Below are positions 25,986 through 34,038 of a stretch of 64,000 nt of DNA, piece after piece. The translations under genes and the position numbers were made by a program. The stretch lies in contig CANBHY010000001.1 of NCBI GenBank assembly GCA_947368535.1, forward strand, positions 186,001 to 250,000. The letters are read 5' to 3'. Source of the stretch: an uncultured Clostridium sp. (lineage in GTDB: Bacteria > Bacillota > Clostridia > TANB77 > CAG-508). The notes under the pieces were generated by a model. That model saw only the letters and a program-made list of their open reading frames with translations. It was not told the origin of the DNA and made no database searches. The number at the start of each line of letters is the position of its first letter. Position 1 is the stretch's first letter.

Positions 25986-26745
25986 TGCTTTTACTCCTTT
26001 TTGCTAGTATCTTTCCATATATTCCACATTCTTCTAATGGTACTTCTCTTAAAACTTTTACTTTTGATGTTCTAACTTTTCCATCTGTTCGTTTTGGAAG
26101 TACAATATCATCAATTCTAGTTTCAACTTCTAAAATAGCTAAATCTCTCCAATCACTTCCATATCTTAAAGCCCAGTCTAAATAGCTTATATTTATGCCA
26201 AAGCTACAACTATCTTCTGTATTTGGATCACAATTTTCTGTTTTTGTTTTTCCAATTTCATATGTAAAATTACAATTCCAAGCGCTTCTATAAATTCCAT
26301 TTGTATCTTTTTTTACAGCTTTATAAAATATTGCTTTTGTTCTTCCTACTTTTTTTATTCCATAAAAATCCATAAATTCTTGAATTGTTTTTGGCATATA
26401 AACTATTCTTGCATTGCCTGTAATATTAATATCATGTGTTTCTGTAATGTCTACTATTTGAGTATTTCCCCAGGCTACTACTGAACTATTTTCCCAGGCT
26501 ACTACTGAACTATTTCCCCTGGCTACTACTGAACTATTTCCCCAGGCTTCTACTGAACTATTTTCCCAGGCTTCTACTGAACTATTTTCCCAGGCTTCTA
26601 CTTTTGAAGCTTTTACTATTCTTCTATAACCTTTATTTTCTCTAATAGTTATCCAATTTTGACCATTTTCAAAATAAACTATTCCATCAAAATCTTTATC
26701 TAATTTATCCCACTCTTCTTGAGTTTTTATTATTACTTCTCTCAT
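25978..26745 (-). CDS. Phage protein with 8-residue beta-helix-like repeats
   Basis: 255 residues. The N-terminal 40 residues (MREVIIKTQEEWDKLDKDFD) include a charged start; residues 49-96 contain six tandem copies of an octapeptide of type VEAWENSS/VVAWGNSS; the C-terminal half (YRSAWNCNFTYEIGKTKTEN, GSDWRDLAILEVETRIDDIV) is a separate domain. The repeat period suggests a small solenoid. Related proteins occur in many phages with differing repeat numbers, without a known role. It overlaps the macro-domain gene by 8 bases. Confidence 0.7.
   Translation of the reverse strand: MREVIIKTQEEWDKLDKDFDGIVYFENGQNWITIRENKGYRRIVKASKVEAWENSSVEAWENSSVEAWGNSSVVARGNSSVVAWENSSVVAWGNTQIVDITETHDINITGNARIVYMPKTIQEFMDFYGIKKVGRTKAIFYKAVKKDTNGIYRSAWNCNFTYEIGKTKTENCDPNTEDSCSFGINISYLDWALRYGSDWRDLAILEVETRIDDIVLPKRTDGKVRTSKVKVLREVPLEECGIYGKILAKRSKSNG
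26458..26601 (-). repeat. Six 24-bp tandem coding repeats
   Basis: The DNA encoding the octapeptide repeats is itself nearly repeated every 24 bases (plus-strand phrase CCAGGCTACTACTGAACTA or CCAGGCTTCTACTGAACTA). Near identity of copies points to recent duplication and probable copy-number variation. Confidence 0.8.
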
Positions 26746-26838
26746 TGTTCTCTCCTTCTAAAATTTTGTATATTCCAAATATTGCAAATCCTAATGCAAT
26801 ACTTGAAACTATTAAAAAACTAACATTAGTATCATTTT

Positions 26839-28353
26839 CTATGCTCCTTTGTACATTAATCTATTTAAGATCAAACTTGCTTCACTTTTATTAAGTTCTG
26901 ATACATCTAAATTTCCTTTGTACATTCTTTTAATCATATTTTTTTGTTTGTCTGTAGCTTCAGATTTTCCCCATCTTTTTATTTTTTTAGTATCCCAAAT
27001 GTACTGCTCGTCTGAATGATTTTCGATTAAATATGAATATACTAAGTCTAAAGCTTCTTGCATTTTCATTTTCTTTCCTTTAATTGTTGTTTCTCCAAGT
27101 TCGTCTTGTGCAGGTATAACTATTCTCTTTTTAGGAATTGTTACTACCATATCTCCGTTTGGCATTTTGAAATAGTTAACATCGTGCGTATCATACTGTT
27201 GCTCTTTGGCCCAAAGATTTACATATTCAATATTTCTAATCCAACTTTCTGGAACATCTGATATTTTTTGTATAATCTCTGGTAAATCAAATAAATCTCC
27301 TTGTATTTCATCTTGTTTGTTTGCAGGTACTATATTTAAATCAATACCTATTAATGTTGGAGCTGTACAAAGGTTAGCTTTTCCTGTAGTTCCTACTAAA
27401 TCTATTAGTTTTAATTTTTCTTTTCCTGGATAAAGTCTTAATCCTCTACCTACCATTTGTGTATATAAAGAACTATTGCTTGTCGGCCTTGCTATCATTA
27501 CTGTTTCAACAAGTGGCATATCTGTTCCTTCTGTAAAAATCATACAATTAACTAATACTGGTATTTCTCTATTTGTAAATTTTCTAATCAGTTCTTCTCT
27601 ATTTTTAGTTTCTGCTGTTACTGCTACTGCTCCTGGTATTAACTTTGCTATATTCTCAGCGTGACTAACTGATGTTGCAAATATTAATGTTTGACCTTTT
27701 GCGTGTTTCTCATATGCTTCTTTTATAGCTCCATTAAGTAAATCAGTATTCATTACATCTTCAAGTTCTCCTGGTGCAAAATCTCCCATTCTTCTCGAAA
27801 CCTTTGAAATGTCATAACCTATATTTACTCTGATGCAATCAATGTCTGTTAAATATTTATTTTTTATGGCCCACTTTAAATCTTTTTGAAATATAATTTT
27901 TGAAAACACATCATCTAGTCTAACTTTATCGCCTCTGTTTGGCGTTGCTGTAAAACCTAATAATAATCTTGGTTTGAAATGATTTATTATCTTTTTATAT
28001 GATGTAGCAGCTGCATGATGTGCTTCATCTATAATTATCATGTCAAATTCATCTTCCTTGAATTTTTCTAATCTGTGTGTTAAACTCATGACTGAGGCTA
28101 TTACGACCTCTTCTCCGTTAGAGCTGTAATTCGCCATTTCAATTCCAACGGAACAATCGTAGTATTTGACTGGTTGTGTTATTAGTTCTTCTCTGTGTGC
28201 TAAGACTAATACACGACCTTTTCTTTTTATATTTGTAAATGTTGCTGTCTTACCACATCCAGTCGCCATCTGAATTAAGTAAGATCCTGGTTCAAGCTTG
28301 TCTATAATTTCTATACAATCTTGTTGATAATCTCTAAGTTTTATTTCTTTCAC
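26839..28353 (-). CDS. DEAD/DEAH-box superfamily 2 helicase
   Basis: 504 residues from a GTG at 28353 with AGGGGGTG upstream; a longer frame upstream overlaps another gene. Motif I is MATGCGKTAT near residue 24, motif II is IIIDEAHHA near 105, motif III FTATPNRG near 137, and motif VI RPTSNSSLYTQMVGRGLR near 285. The C-terminal tail (RWGKSEATDKQKNMIKRMYK) is a typical accessory region. It probably unwinds DNA during phage replication or recombination. Confidence 0.9.
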   Translation of the reverse strand: MKEIKLRDYQQDCIEIIDKLEPGSYLIQMATGCGKTATFTNIKRKGRVLVLAHREELITQPVKYYDCSVGIEMANYSSNGEEVVIASVMSLTHRLEKFKEDEFDMIIIDEAHHAAATSYKKIINHFKPRLLLGFTATPNRGDKVRLDDVFSKIIFQKDLKWAIKNKYLTDIDCIRVNIGYDISKVSRRMGDFAPGELEDVMNTDLLNGAIKEAYEKHAKGQTLIFATSVSHAENIAKLIPGAVAVTAETKNREELIRKFTNREIPVLVNCMIFTEGTDMPLVETVMIARPTSNSSLYTQMVGRGLRLYPGKEKLKLIDLVGTTGKANLCTAPTLIGIDLNIVPANKQDEIQGDLFDLPEIIQKISDVPESWIRNIEYVNLWAKEQQYDTHDVNYFKMPNGDMVVTIPKKRIVIPAQDELGETTIKGKKMKMQEALDLVYSYLIENHSDEQYIWDTKKIKRWGKSEATDKQKNMIKRMYKGNLDVSELNKSEASLILNRLMYKGA

Positions 28354-28474
28354 TCTTCTTGCACCCCCTAAAAAAGTCATCCATGACATATGTCTTTCCA
28401 TCTTCTAAGTTATTGTTTGCTATATGTCTTTTGCATCTTTTCGTGCATTCTGGACTTACACATATTTTCTTCAT
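28334..28474 (-). CDS. 46-residue Cys-rich phage protein
   Basis: MKKICVSPECTKRCKRHIAN to KSERNKT, with four Cys and a His (C5, C10, C14, H17, C38) that could form a zinc site. It has AAGGAGGAAAAACAG before the ATG and overlaps the start of the helicase by 20 bases. Similar short Cys-rich proteins precede the helicase in other Clostridia prophages. Confidence 0.65.
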   Translation of the reverse strand: MKKICVSPECTKRCKRHIANNNLEDGKTYVMDDFFRGCKKSERNKT

Positions 28475-28487
28475 CTGTTTTTCCTCC

Positions 28488-28862
28488 TTAAAATGGTTCT
28501 TTATATGTTTTAGAAATAATTTCTAAACATAAATTGATTGTTTCTCCCAGTTTTGTTTCTGTTACTGGTTCATTATCTTTTAACTTTTTTCTTAAATTTA
28601 TTCTTAAAAATTCGGTATCTTTAATATTTTTCACATGATCTTGATACATCTGTCGTTGATATTCATATTCTTTTACTTTAGTTTCATAGTCTTTTACAGC
28701 TATTTGTTTATAATGGTTTGCTTCTTCTTTAGAAAGCTGATTATTAAAATACATTTTCAAAATTTGTTTAATAGTTAAATATAAATGTAATTCTAGTAAT
28801 AAATAATCTTCTACACTTTCTTTATTTGAAGCATCTTTTATTATTTGATCACTAGCTCTCAT
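28488..28862 (-). CDS. Early phage protein, helical
   Basis: 124 residues, MRASDQIIKDASNKESVEDY to IISKTYKEPF. Almost wholly helical and charged, with no motif I recognise. Its start overlaps the end of the small membrane protein gene (ATGAGAGCTAG), so translation is coupled. Confidence 0.65.
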   Translation of the reverse strand: MRASDQIIKDASNKESVEDYLLLELHLYLTIKQILKMYFNNQLSKEEANHYKQIAVKDYETKVKEYEYQRQMYQDHVKNIKDTEFLRINLRKKLKDNEPVTETKLGETINLCLEIISKTYKEPF

Positions 28863-28995
28863 CCCATTTCCAACCTAAAAACCATATAGCTAATAGCCAA
28901 CAAAAGCCTATTTTTCTGAATATGATTACTAGAGCTATAATGAATGTAAAAATTATTAAAGACCAAATTAAATTATATTTATCTGTTCGGTTCAT
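28852..28995 (-). CDS. 47-residue membrane peptide
   Basis: MNRTDKYNLIWSLIIFTFII continues through a second hydrophobic stretch with several Trp residues and ends GWKWDES. It has an AGAGAGGT ribosome binding site and its stop codon lies inside the start of the next gene. It probably spans the membrane once or twice. Function unknown. Confidence 0.6.
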   Translation of the reverse strand: MNRTDKYNLIWSLIIFTFIIALVIIFRKIGFCWLLAIWFLGWKWDES

Positions 28996-29007
28996 ATTTT
29001 TACCTCT

Positions 29008-29298
29008 CTTACATTTTTATTGTGCCTTACATTTATTTTTCTTCATTTTTGTAAAATGTAAGGGCGTGTATCTCTTATGTTTCTTGGTTTTTGTTTATTT
29101 TCCTTACAAACTTACGTTATTTTTGAAATAGGAGCTATATATATAATAGAGAAGAGAGAAATATATATTTCTTTTACTTTTTGCATATATAACTTATATT
29201 TATTTTTATGTAAGTATGTAAGGTATTTTTATATAAGTATATATAAATAGCATTTTTGCCGTCCTTACATTTTCCTTACAAAGTCCTTACATCTTACA
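29008..29298. other. Candidate phage replication origin: CCTTACA iterons in an AT-rich tract
   Basis: The longest gene-free stretch inside the prophage (28996-29306). CCTTACA or its complement occurs at 29025-29031, 29057-29063, 29102-29108, 29217-29223, 29263-29269, 29274-29280 and 29285-29291, with further CTTACA partial copies at 29008, 29209 and 29293. The last three full copies are spaced exactly 11 bases, one helical turn. Between the repeats is an extremely AT-rich zone (about 29140-29200). It adjoins the 3' end of the DUF927 helicase gene. Repeats plus an unwinding zone by a helicase gene are the hallmarks of an iteron origin; an operator array is the alternative. Confidence 0.6.
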
Positions 29299-29306
29299 TT
29301 TTTTTA

Positions 29307-31133
29307 TTAAAAAGGTAATTCTTTTTCTATTTTTTTATCATTTTCTAAGATATTGAATTTAATTAAGTTTTGCATATTTCCATCTACACTTGTTTGATGA
29401 GTAAATCTTCCTTGTGAGTTTTTTTCTAGTACCCCTTTTTCAAATAATTTGTTTTTTATTCCATTGAAACTAATGCTGTTGTTTGAAAGAAAATCTTTTA
29501 ATACTTTTCCATTTATATAAAACTGTGTTACTCGTTCTTCAAATGTTTCATATTTTCCCCAGTTTTCGCCGTATTCTGTTTTTTCTTTAAATTTATTAAT
29601 ATTGGCAAATAACCAATCTACGATTAAGTTATATATTCTATCAGCTTCATCTATATCTTTGCTAAAATATTTAATACAATTTTCTATTGTCAATGGTTTA
29701 TCTTCAAAAATATATTTACTGACAATCTCATCAGCTAATATTATTGTTGCTATTGCATTTGTTTGTTTTCCTGTACTACTATATTTTTTATCTAATTGTT
29801 TGAAAATTTCTGAATGTCTTTTCTGTAGTTCTTCATCTGTTGGCATCTTTTCCAAAAATATTTTTCCACCAAACCCATAATTATTAATTAATGTATTTAC
29901 TACTTCTTTGCCATTTTCAATTAAAGTTTTATTTTCTTCAATTTCAATTACTCTGTTTTTAACACCTTCTTTAGAAGTTTCTGATGTTATAGGTTCTTCT
30001 CCTGTTGTTAAAAATGCACAACTCCATTTTAATTGTTCTTGTATTCCTCCTTCAGCTGTTCCTCTTGATTTTCCTTCACCTTGTGTTAAAGAATAGATCA
30101 ATTCATTAAAGTTTGAATATTTACTTTTAACTGCTTGAAGTTCGTCACAAGCAAATGGTAAGTTATTTAGAAATGCACTAATTCTTTCAAATCCAACATT
30201 TGTACTATTTAAATTTTTAACTAAATGTCCTATTGCTGGATTTCCCCATACAGACATAGCCACAATCAAACTAACTGACTTTCCTGTTCCTGAACTTCCC
30301 CAAAGATGAACTATAAATGGATTTATATGTAGTTTCTCTATCAGTATACTTGCAAAGCTAGAGGCAATTATAAAGTGTACTACTTCGTTTTGTCTGAGTT
30401 CTTTTAAAGTATTGGTCCATATCTCAACGTCACCTTTTTCTTTTACATCTTTAAAAATACTTTCAAAGCTTCTATCTCCATCAAACTTATAGTCTTTTGT
30501 ATATGGAACAAATCCTTCTTTTATCCATCCTAAGTGAGTAATTGCTTTGTTTACTGGAATTATTTCTGTATTTAAAGCTAATAGCTCGGATATATAAATT
30601 ATTAATTCTTTAGCATTACTTTCATTAACTTCAATTCCTGTATTCGCAAGTTGTAGTATTTTGTTTTTGCTAGCTAAGGTATTTTTTTCTGCTATAACAT
30701 ATTGCCACTTCTTATCCTTATAAAATCCTAACTTTACTTTTTCTGTGTTAGTATCAACATTTATAAGTCGCTCGACTGGTAAAATTGGATGACTACAAAC
30801 TATAATGTCAATACTTTGCATTAAGGTTTGATTATAATCAGTTTTAACTACTCCTAAATCGTCACATCTATAGCTTTTACATTTTAGTTTTATAGGTGCA
30901 TTTGTAAATTGCGTTTCATAACTATTAATTTGCTTTTTACTTTGAATAATTTCAGCTTGAATGCTCTTGTGTAATCGTTTAAAATTTTGATAAACTTTTA
31001 ATTCTTTAGCTCTGCTCTCCAGTTTCGCTAACATTCTTTCTCTAATTTCTATATCTTTGATTTCGATAACTGATTCTATAACTTCTCTATTTAGTAATTC
31101 GTCTTTACTTAAATTGTCAAAATTATCTTCCAC
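29307..31133 (-). CDS. DUF927-family replication helicase/ATPase
   Basis: 608 residues. The middle holds a P-loop ATPase with LWGSSGTGKSVSLIVAMSVW near residue 280 and the acidic LPFACDEL near 325, followed by TEGGIQEQLKWSCAFLTTGE, all typical of DUF927 proteins found with phage primases. The N-terminal 130 residues are helical. The C-terminal 120 residues (AIATIILADEIVSKYIFED...) resemble the region that follows the ATPase in this family. It probably loads at or opens the phage origin, for which a candidate lies directly downstream. Confidence 0.8.
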   Translation of the reverse strand: MEDNFDNLSKDELLNREVIESVIEIKDIEIRERMLAKLESRAKELKVYQNFKRLHKSIQAEIIQSKKQINSYETQFTNAPIKLKCKSYRCDDLGVVKTDYNQTLMQSIDIIVCSHPILPVERLINVDTNTEKVKLGFYKDKKWQYVIAEKNTLASKNKILQLANTGIEVNESNAKELIIYISELLALNTEIIPVNKAITHLGWIKEGFVPYTKDYKFDGDRSFESIFKDVKEKGDVEIWTNTLKELRQNEVVHFIIASSFASILIEKLHINPFIVHLWGSSGTGKSVSLIVAMSVWGNPAIGHLVKNLNSTNVGFERISAFLNNLPFACDELQAVKSKYSNFNELIYSLTQGEGKSRGTAEGGIQEQLKWSCAFLTTGEEPITSETSKEGVKNRVIEIEENKTLIENGKEVVNTLINNYGFGGKIFLEKMPTDEELQKRHSEIFKQLDKKYSSTGKQTNAIATIILADEIVSKYIFEDKPLTIENCIKYFSKDIDEADRIYNLIVDWLFANINKFKEKTEYGENWGKYETFEERVTQFYINGKVLKDFLSNNSISFNGIKNKLFEKGVLEKNSQGRFTHQTSVDGNMQNLIKFNILENDKKIEKELPF

Positions 31134-31154
31134 TTTTTCACCTCTTTTCTTTAC

Positions 31155-31181
31155 TTAGAGTAAGCTTTTTGCTTACTCTAA
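31155..31181 (-). other. Perfect stem-loop before the helicase gene
   Basis: TTAGAGTAAGC and GCTTACTCTAA pair over 11 bp around a five-base loop, overlapping the stop codon of the DUF669 gene and just upstream of the ribosome binding site of the DUF927 gene. No T-run follows, so it is more likely an RNA-stability or translation element than a terminator. Confidence 0.5.
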
Positions 31182-31753
31182 AAAGGTAAATCGTCATCAT
31201 CATCGTTAACTTCATTAAATGGATTATTACTATTTGATTTATTAAGTCTTTTTGGATCTGGTATTTTGTATTTACCATCTTCAATGGCGTCTATACTTCT
31301 AATCCATCTAAGTTTTGTTGATGTTCCTATGCTTCCATCATTTTTTTCGTATTCTTCTTCACCAAATATTCCTCCGAATAACTTGTCCTTTAATTTTTTC
31401 TCATCCCAATCCCATTTAAATTTTGGATTAGATGCTTCTATAGATGTTATAAATCCTTTTAAAAATCCTGCTGCTTTCTCATTGTTTAACATTATTCTGT
31501 GAATACCATTGTTTGGCCATTTTACTTTGGTGTTGGGATCATTATTTGCTTTTACTGCCTCATCAAATCTTCTTTTATAAATTCCTTTATGTTCTCCACT
31601 TTCAACATCAAATGCTATTACTAACATTTTATTTCCGTTTGAACTAGTTTCTTCTTTAGCACTTACTACTTTACATATGTAGCCTCCTGGTTCTAAAACC
31701 TCGTATTCTCCTGTTAAAGTTACTGCTTCGTCATATCCTTGTATTTTTTCCAT
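31178..31753 (-). CDS. DUF669-type ssDNA-binding protein
   Basis: 191 residues. LTGEYEVLEPGGYICKVVSA and KMLVIAFDVESGEHKGIYKR are the DUF669 opening. The extreme acidic C-terminus ending DDDDDLPF mimics the tail of single-stranded DNA-binding proteins that recruits partner enzymes. It would protect single strands during phage replication and recombination, together with the adjacent Gp157 and AAA ATPase. Confidence 0.8.
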   Translation of the reverse strand: MEKIQGYDEAVTLTGEYEVLEPGGYICKVVSAKEETSSNGNKMLVIAFDVESGEHKGIYKRRFDEAVKANNDPNTKVKWPNNGIHRIMLNNEKAAGFLKGFITSIEASNPKFKWDWDEKKLKDKLFGGIFGEEEYEKNDGSIGTSTKLRWIRSIDAIEDGKYKIPDPKRLNKSNSNNPFNEVNDDDDDLPF

Positions 31754-31754
31754 A

Positions 31755-31856
31755 TTAAAATCCTCCTACAATATTTTTATCTTCGTTCAACATTCCTTGA
31801 ACTATTATTTTTATAATTAATCTTGCTGACTCTTTTGCTCTTTCTTTTTTACTCAT
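31755..31856 (-). CDS. 33-residue early phage peptide
   Basis: MSKKERAKESARLIIKIIVQ to NIVGGF. Its ATG overlaps the stop of the upstream gene (ATGAGTAA) and its own stop codon overlaps the leader of the DUF669 gene. Helical and basic; function unknown. Confidence 0.55.
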   Translation of the reverse strand: MSKKERAKESARLIIKIIVQGMLNEDKNIVGGF

Positions 31857-32208
31857 CTTGGCCTTCCTCCAACTCCAGTAAACTCATTTGCTCATTTACT
31901 TTCTTGATATAAGATTTATTATCATTACCTAATGCAATTTCATAATCTCGGCCAAGTATACCTTCTCTTGTATTTTTATTTTCTTTTAGTTTTTCTGTTA
32001 GTTTGAAACCTATTTCTGGTTCAAGCCATTCTTTAGTTACTTTTCCATTATCAAATTCACGTTGTGTTGAATGGTTTAAATTAATTTTTAATGTTATTTC
32101 TGCTTCTTTATTTTCTTTTAAAACTGATGGTATTAATGTATCTACACTTATTTCAATTGCTTCTTTTACTGGTTTTAAAAGTGTACTATCTAAATTTAAT
32201 CTTTCCAT
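31849..32208 (-). CDS. Early phage protein of unknown function
   Basis: 119 residues, MERLNLDSTLLKPVKEAIEI to ELEEGQDE. It contains a conserved-looking HSTQREFDNGKVTKEWLEPE segment and an acidic C-terminus. It lies between the AAA ATPase and DUF669 genes in a set of overlapping genes. Often present in this context in Clostridia phages without assigned role. Confidence 0.7.
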   Translation of the reverse strand: MERLNLDSTLLKPVKEAIEISVDTLIPSVLKENKEAEITLKINLNHSTQREFDNGKVTKEWLEPEIGFKLTEKLKENKNTREGILGRDYEIALGNDNKSYIKKVNEQMSLLELEEGQDE

Positions 32209-32306
32209 TTATTCTTTTCCCTCCAATATTCTGTAAAACTTACTTTTTTACCGCTTTTCTTCCACTCTTCTTTAGCTTCTAATCGTCTATTTTTTCTATC
32301 TCTCAT
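32196..32306 (-). CDS. 36-residue basic early phage peptide
   Basis: MRDRKNRRLEAKEEWKKSGK to KNKWKD. Its ATG overlaps the stop codon of the ATPase gene (ATGA) and its end overlaps the start of the next gene by 13 bases, so it is a real member of the coupled operon. Its strongly basic composition may allow nucleic acid binding. Confidence 0.6.
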   Translation of the reverse strand: MRDRKNRRLEAKEEWKKSGKKVSFTEYWREKNKWKD

Positions 32307-32950
32307 TGCTGTTCACCTCCTTGGTTTAATCCGTAATATTCTCTTATTTTTACATCTACTATTTTTAAATCATTGTCTATTTCTTTTTCTTCAAACATTT
32401 CTAACGGTGTCTTGCAAATATCACTTCCATCACTTTGAGTTCTAAAAAAGTGTCTAGTATTGTCTGACATACATCTCAAAGCAATTGTAAACATTCCTTC
32501 TATACATACTTTTTCGTCTAATAGTTTTCCTATTGTTTTTGGCTTTGTATCTCCGTTTTCATCTGTATTTTCGTGCATTATAAAATAAACAATTTTATCT
32601 TTTTCTAATTTATTTTTTACATATTCAATTAAGTTCCAAAAATAATCGCCTAATTCGTTGTATAAATTAAAGACCCCATTTCCTCCGCCACATGTACTAT
32701 GTTTACTCATAAAGTGGTTTGTAATTAAATATCCTGCATCATCTATTACAATTGATTTCTTTTTAGTTAGCTGAATTGATTTTATTATTTTTCCATAATC
32801 GTCAGTATCCATTGTACTTTCAAATTTTTTTCTAAAAGGTAATGGTTTAGATAGTACATTTACTAGTGCTAATTCTCTTTCATTAAAATTACGTAAGCTT
32901 GTACTTTTTCCAGAACCTGATTTACCTATTATTAATACTGGTATTCCCAT
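32303..32950 (-). CDS. AAA_24 / Sak4-like recombination ATPase
   Basis: 215 residues. VLIIGKSGSGKSTSLRNF is a Walker A loop near residue 9 and SIVIDDAGYLI a Walker B near residue 65. Size, motifs and the neighbours (Gp157, DUF669) match the AAA_24 family that includes the Sak4 single-strand annealing proteins. It would promote phage DNA recombination; binding of DNA is inferred from the family. Confidence 0.75.
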   Translation of the reverse strand: MGIPVLIIGKSGSGKSTSLRNFNERELALVNVLSKPLPFRKKFESTMDTDDYGKIIKSIQLTKKKSIVIDDAGYLITNHFMSKHSTCGGGNGVFNLYNELGDYFWNLIEYVKNKLEKDKIVYFIMHENTDENGDTKPKTIGKLLDEKVCIEGMFTIALRCMSDNTRHFFRTQSDGSDICKTPLEMFEEKEIDNDLKIVDVKIREYYGLNQGGEQQ

Positions 32951-32959
32951 GCTTACCTC

Positions 32960-33451
32960 CTATTTCACCCTCAAACTTGTATTATCTGTATGAATTATCA
33001 CTCCATCTATTAATTCACCTGTTGATTTAAAGTTATCTGCTATTGCTTTTTTATCTATCTTTACTGTTATTACTTCTTGCTTAAATTCTGCTGGGATTTC
33101 ATCTTCGTTAGTAATCTCTATAGATATTGGACTTTTGGCTATACTTAGTGTCCCTAGTTCTGTTTCAATTTTCGTAATGTTTCCATTTTCCATACATTCT
33201 TTTACATATTTCTTAAAGTTTTCTACTTTATTTTCTAATGCCTTTCTTTGCTCTGAAATTCGTTTTTCTTCCTCTTTCATAGCTCCAATAGTTAATTCTA
33301 TGTTTCTTATGTATGCAATTATATTTTGGCTTTTATTTGCTAGTAACGTATTTAATTCATCCATTACTTTCTGTTTGTCTTCTTCTGACATTTCCGTTTG
33401 ATCCATTGCTACTGGAAATGCACTTGTTATTTGATATAAATTTAAACTCAT
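32960..33451 (-). CDS. Siphovirus Gp157-family protein
   Basis: 163 residues from ATG at 33451 (GGAAAGGAAAGAAA before it); an in-frame ATG at 33481 lacks a ribosome binding site. The coiled coil KVMDELNTLLANKSQNIIAY to EEEKRISEQRKALENKVENF and the beta-rich end (GTLSIAKSPISIEI) are typical of the Gp157 family, linked in Streptococcus phages to resistance against other phages and to recombination modules. Confidence 0.8.
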   Translation of the reverse strand: MSLNLYQITSAFPVAMDQTEMSEEDKQKVMDELNTLLANKSQNIIAYIRNIELTIGAMKEEEKRISEQRKALENKVENFKKYVKECMENGNITKIETELGTLSIAKSPISIEITNEDEIPAEFKQEVITVKIDKKAIADNFKSTGELIDGVIIHTDNTSLRVK

Positions 33452-33520
33452 TTTCTTTCCTTTCCTTGCACTTTTCCACAAATAATGCTATACTGTTGAA
33501 AAGTGATTTACATATAATCA

Positions 33521-33703
33521 TTATTTTTTAAGAGATAATACTTTGGTCGGTGCTATCTCTTTTTCTATGCCCGTTTTCATCGTGTTATATAAGCTAATTC
33601 CTGTTAGCCTATAAATTAATCCTTGTAGTAATACTCCTGTTATAACGACTTTACTTAGTTGCCACAGTATTACTAATCCACATGCGATTGCATCAAGTAT
33701 CAT
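33521..33703 (-). CDS. Small early membrane-associated peptide
   Basis: 60 residues, MILDAIACGLVILWQLSKVV to KVLSLKK. One hydrophobic helix (about residues 3-32) and a basic C-terminus. The ribosome binding site GAAGGAGGTGAG is strong. Located between the excisionase-like and Gp157 genes. Not recognised. Confidence 0.6.
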   Translation of the reverse strand: MILDAIACGLVILWQLSKVVITGVLLQGLIYRLTGISLYNTMKTGIEKEIAPTKVLSLKK

Positions 33704-33717
33704 TTAACTCACCTCCT

Positions 33718-33969
33718 TCAAATAATGTTTCTTGCTATTTCTTTTAGCACTTCTTGTTTTTCTTCATTTTTAAGTCCTAATTCATAAAGTAATACTGCTC
33801 TTTTATCTGCCATTAACTTAGAACCTGTTTGTTTTATTCTCGGAAATCCTTCTTGATGAAATACTGCATCTGCTATTGGTCTTCCACATCCTCTCCATTC
33901 CATATAGTCTTCAACTCCTATTGTATCTGGCAGTTCTTCGTATCTTTTTGTTGGTGTTGTTTTTTTCAT
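33718..33969 (-). CDS. Excisionase-like helix-turn-helix protein
   Basis: 83 residues. TIGVEDYMEWRGCGRPIADA followed by FPRIKQTGSKLMADK is a winged-helix MerR-like DNA-binding pattern found in phage excisionases and early regulators. It is the first gene of the leftward early operon, divergent from the gene at 34039. An excision or early-activation role is inferred. Confidence 0.7.
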   Translation of the reverse strand: MKKTTPTKRYEELPDTIGVEDYMEWRGCGRPIADAVFHQEGFPRIKQTGSKLMADKRAVLLYELGLKNEEKQEVLKEIARNII

Positions 33970-33983
33970 TTTTTTCTCCTTTC

Positions 33984-34012
33984 TTTACTTATTTTGTTAA
34001 TTTTTGTATAAT
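33984..34012 (+). promoter_or_regulatory. Promoter for the DUF4145 gene
   Basis: TTTACT (33984-33989) and TATAAT (34007-34012) are 17 bases apart. The start codon follows at 34039 after an AGGTGA ribosome binding site. Confidence 0.55.
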
Positions 34013-34038
34013 AACCTCGAAAGTGAGGTGAATTATAT

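Noticed and set aside
26458..26601. Short regular repeats suggestive of a CRISPR array
   Set aside because: The 24-base units are contiguous without spacers and lie in an open reading frame as octapeptide repeats; no cas genes are present.
26746..26838. Minus-strand frame coding a membrane-like segment (VSFLIVSSIALGFAIFGIYK)
   Set aside because: No usable start codon; the nearest would be ATA after AAAGGAGC. Left unannotated.
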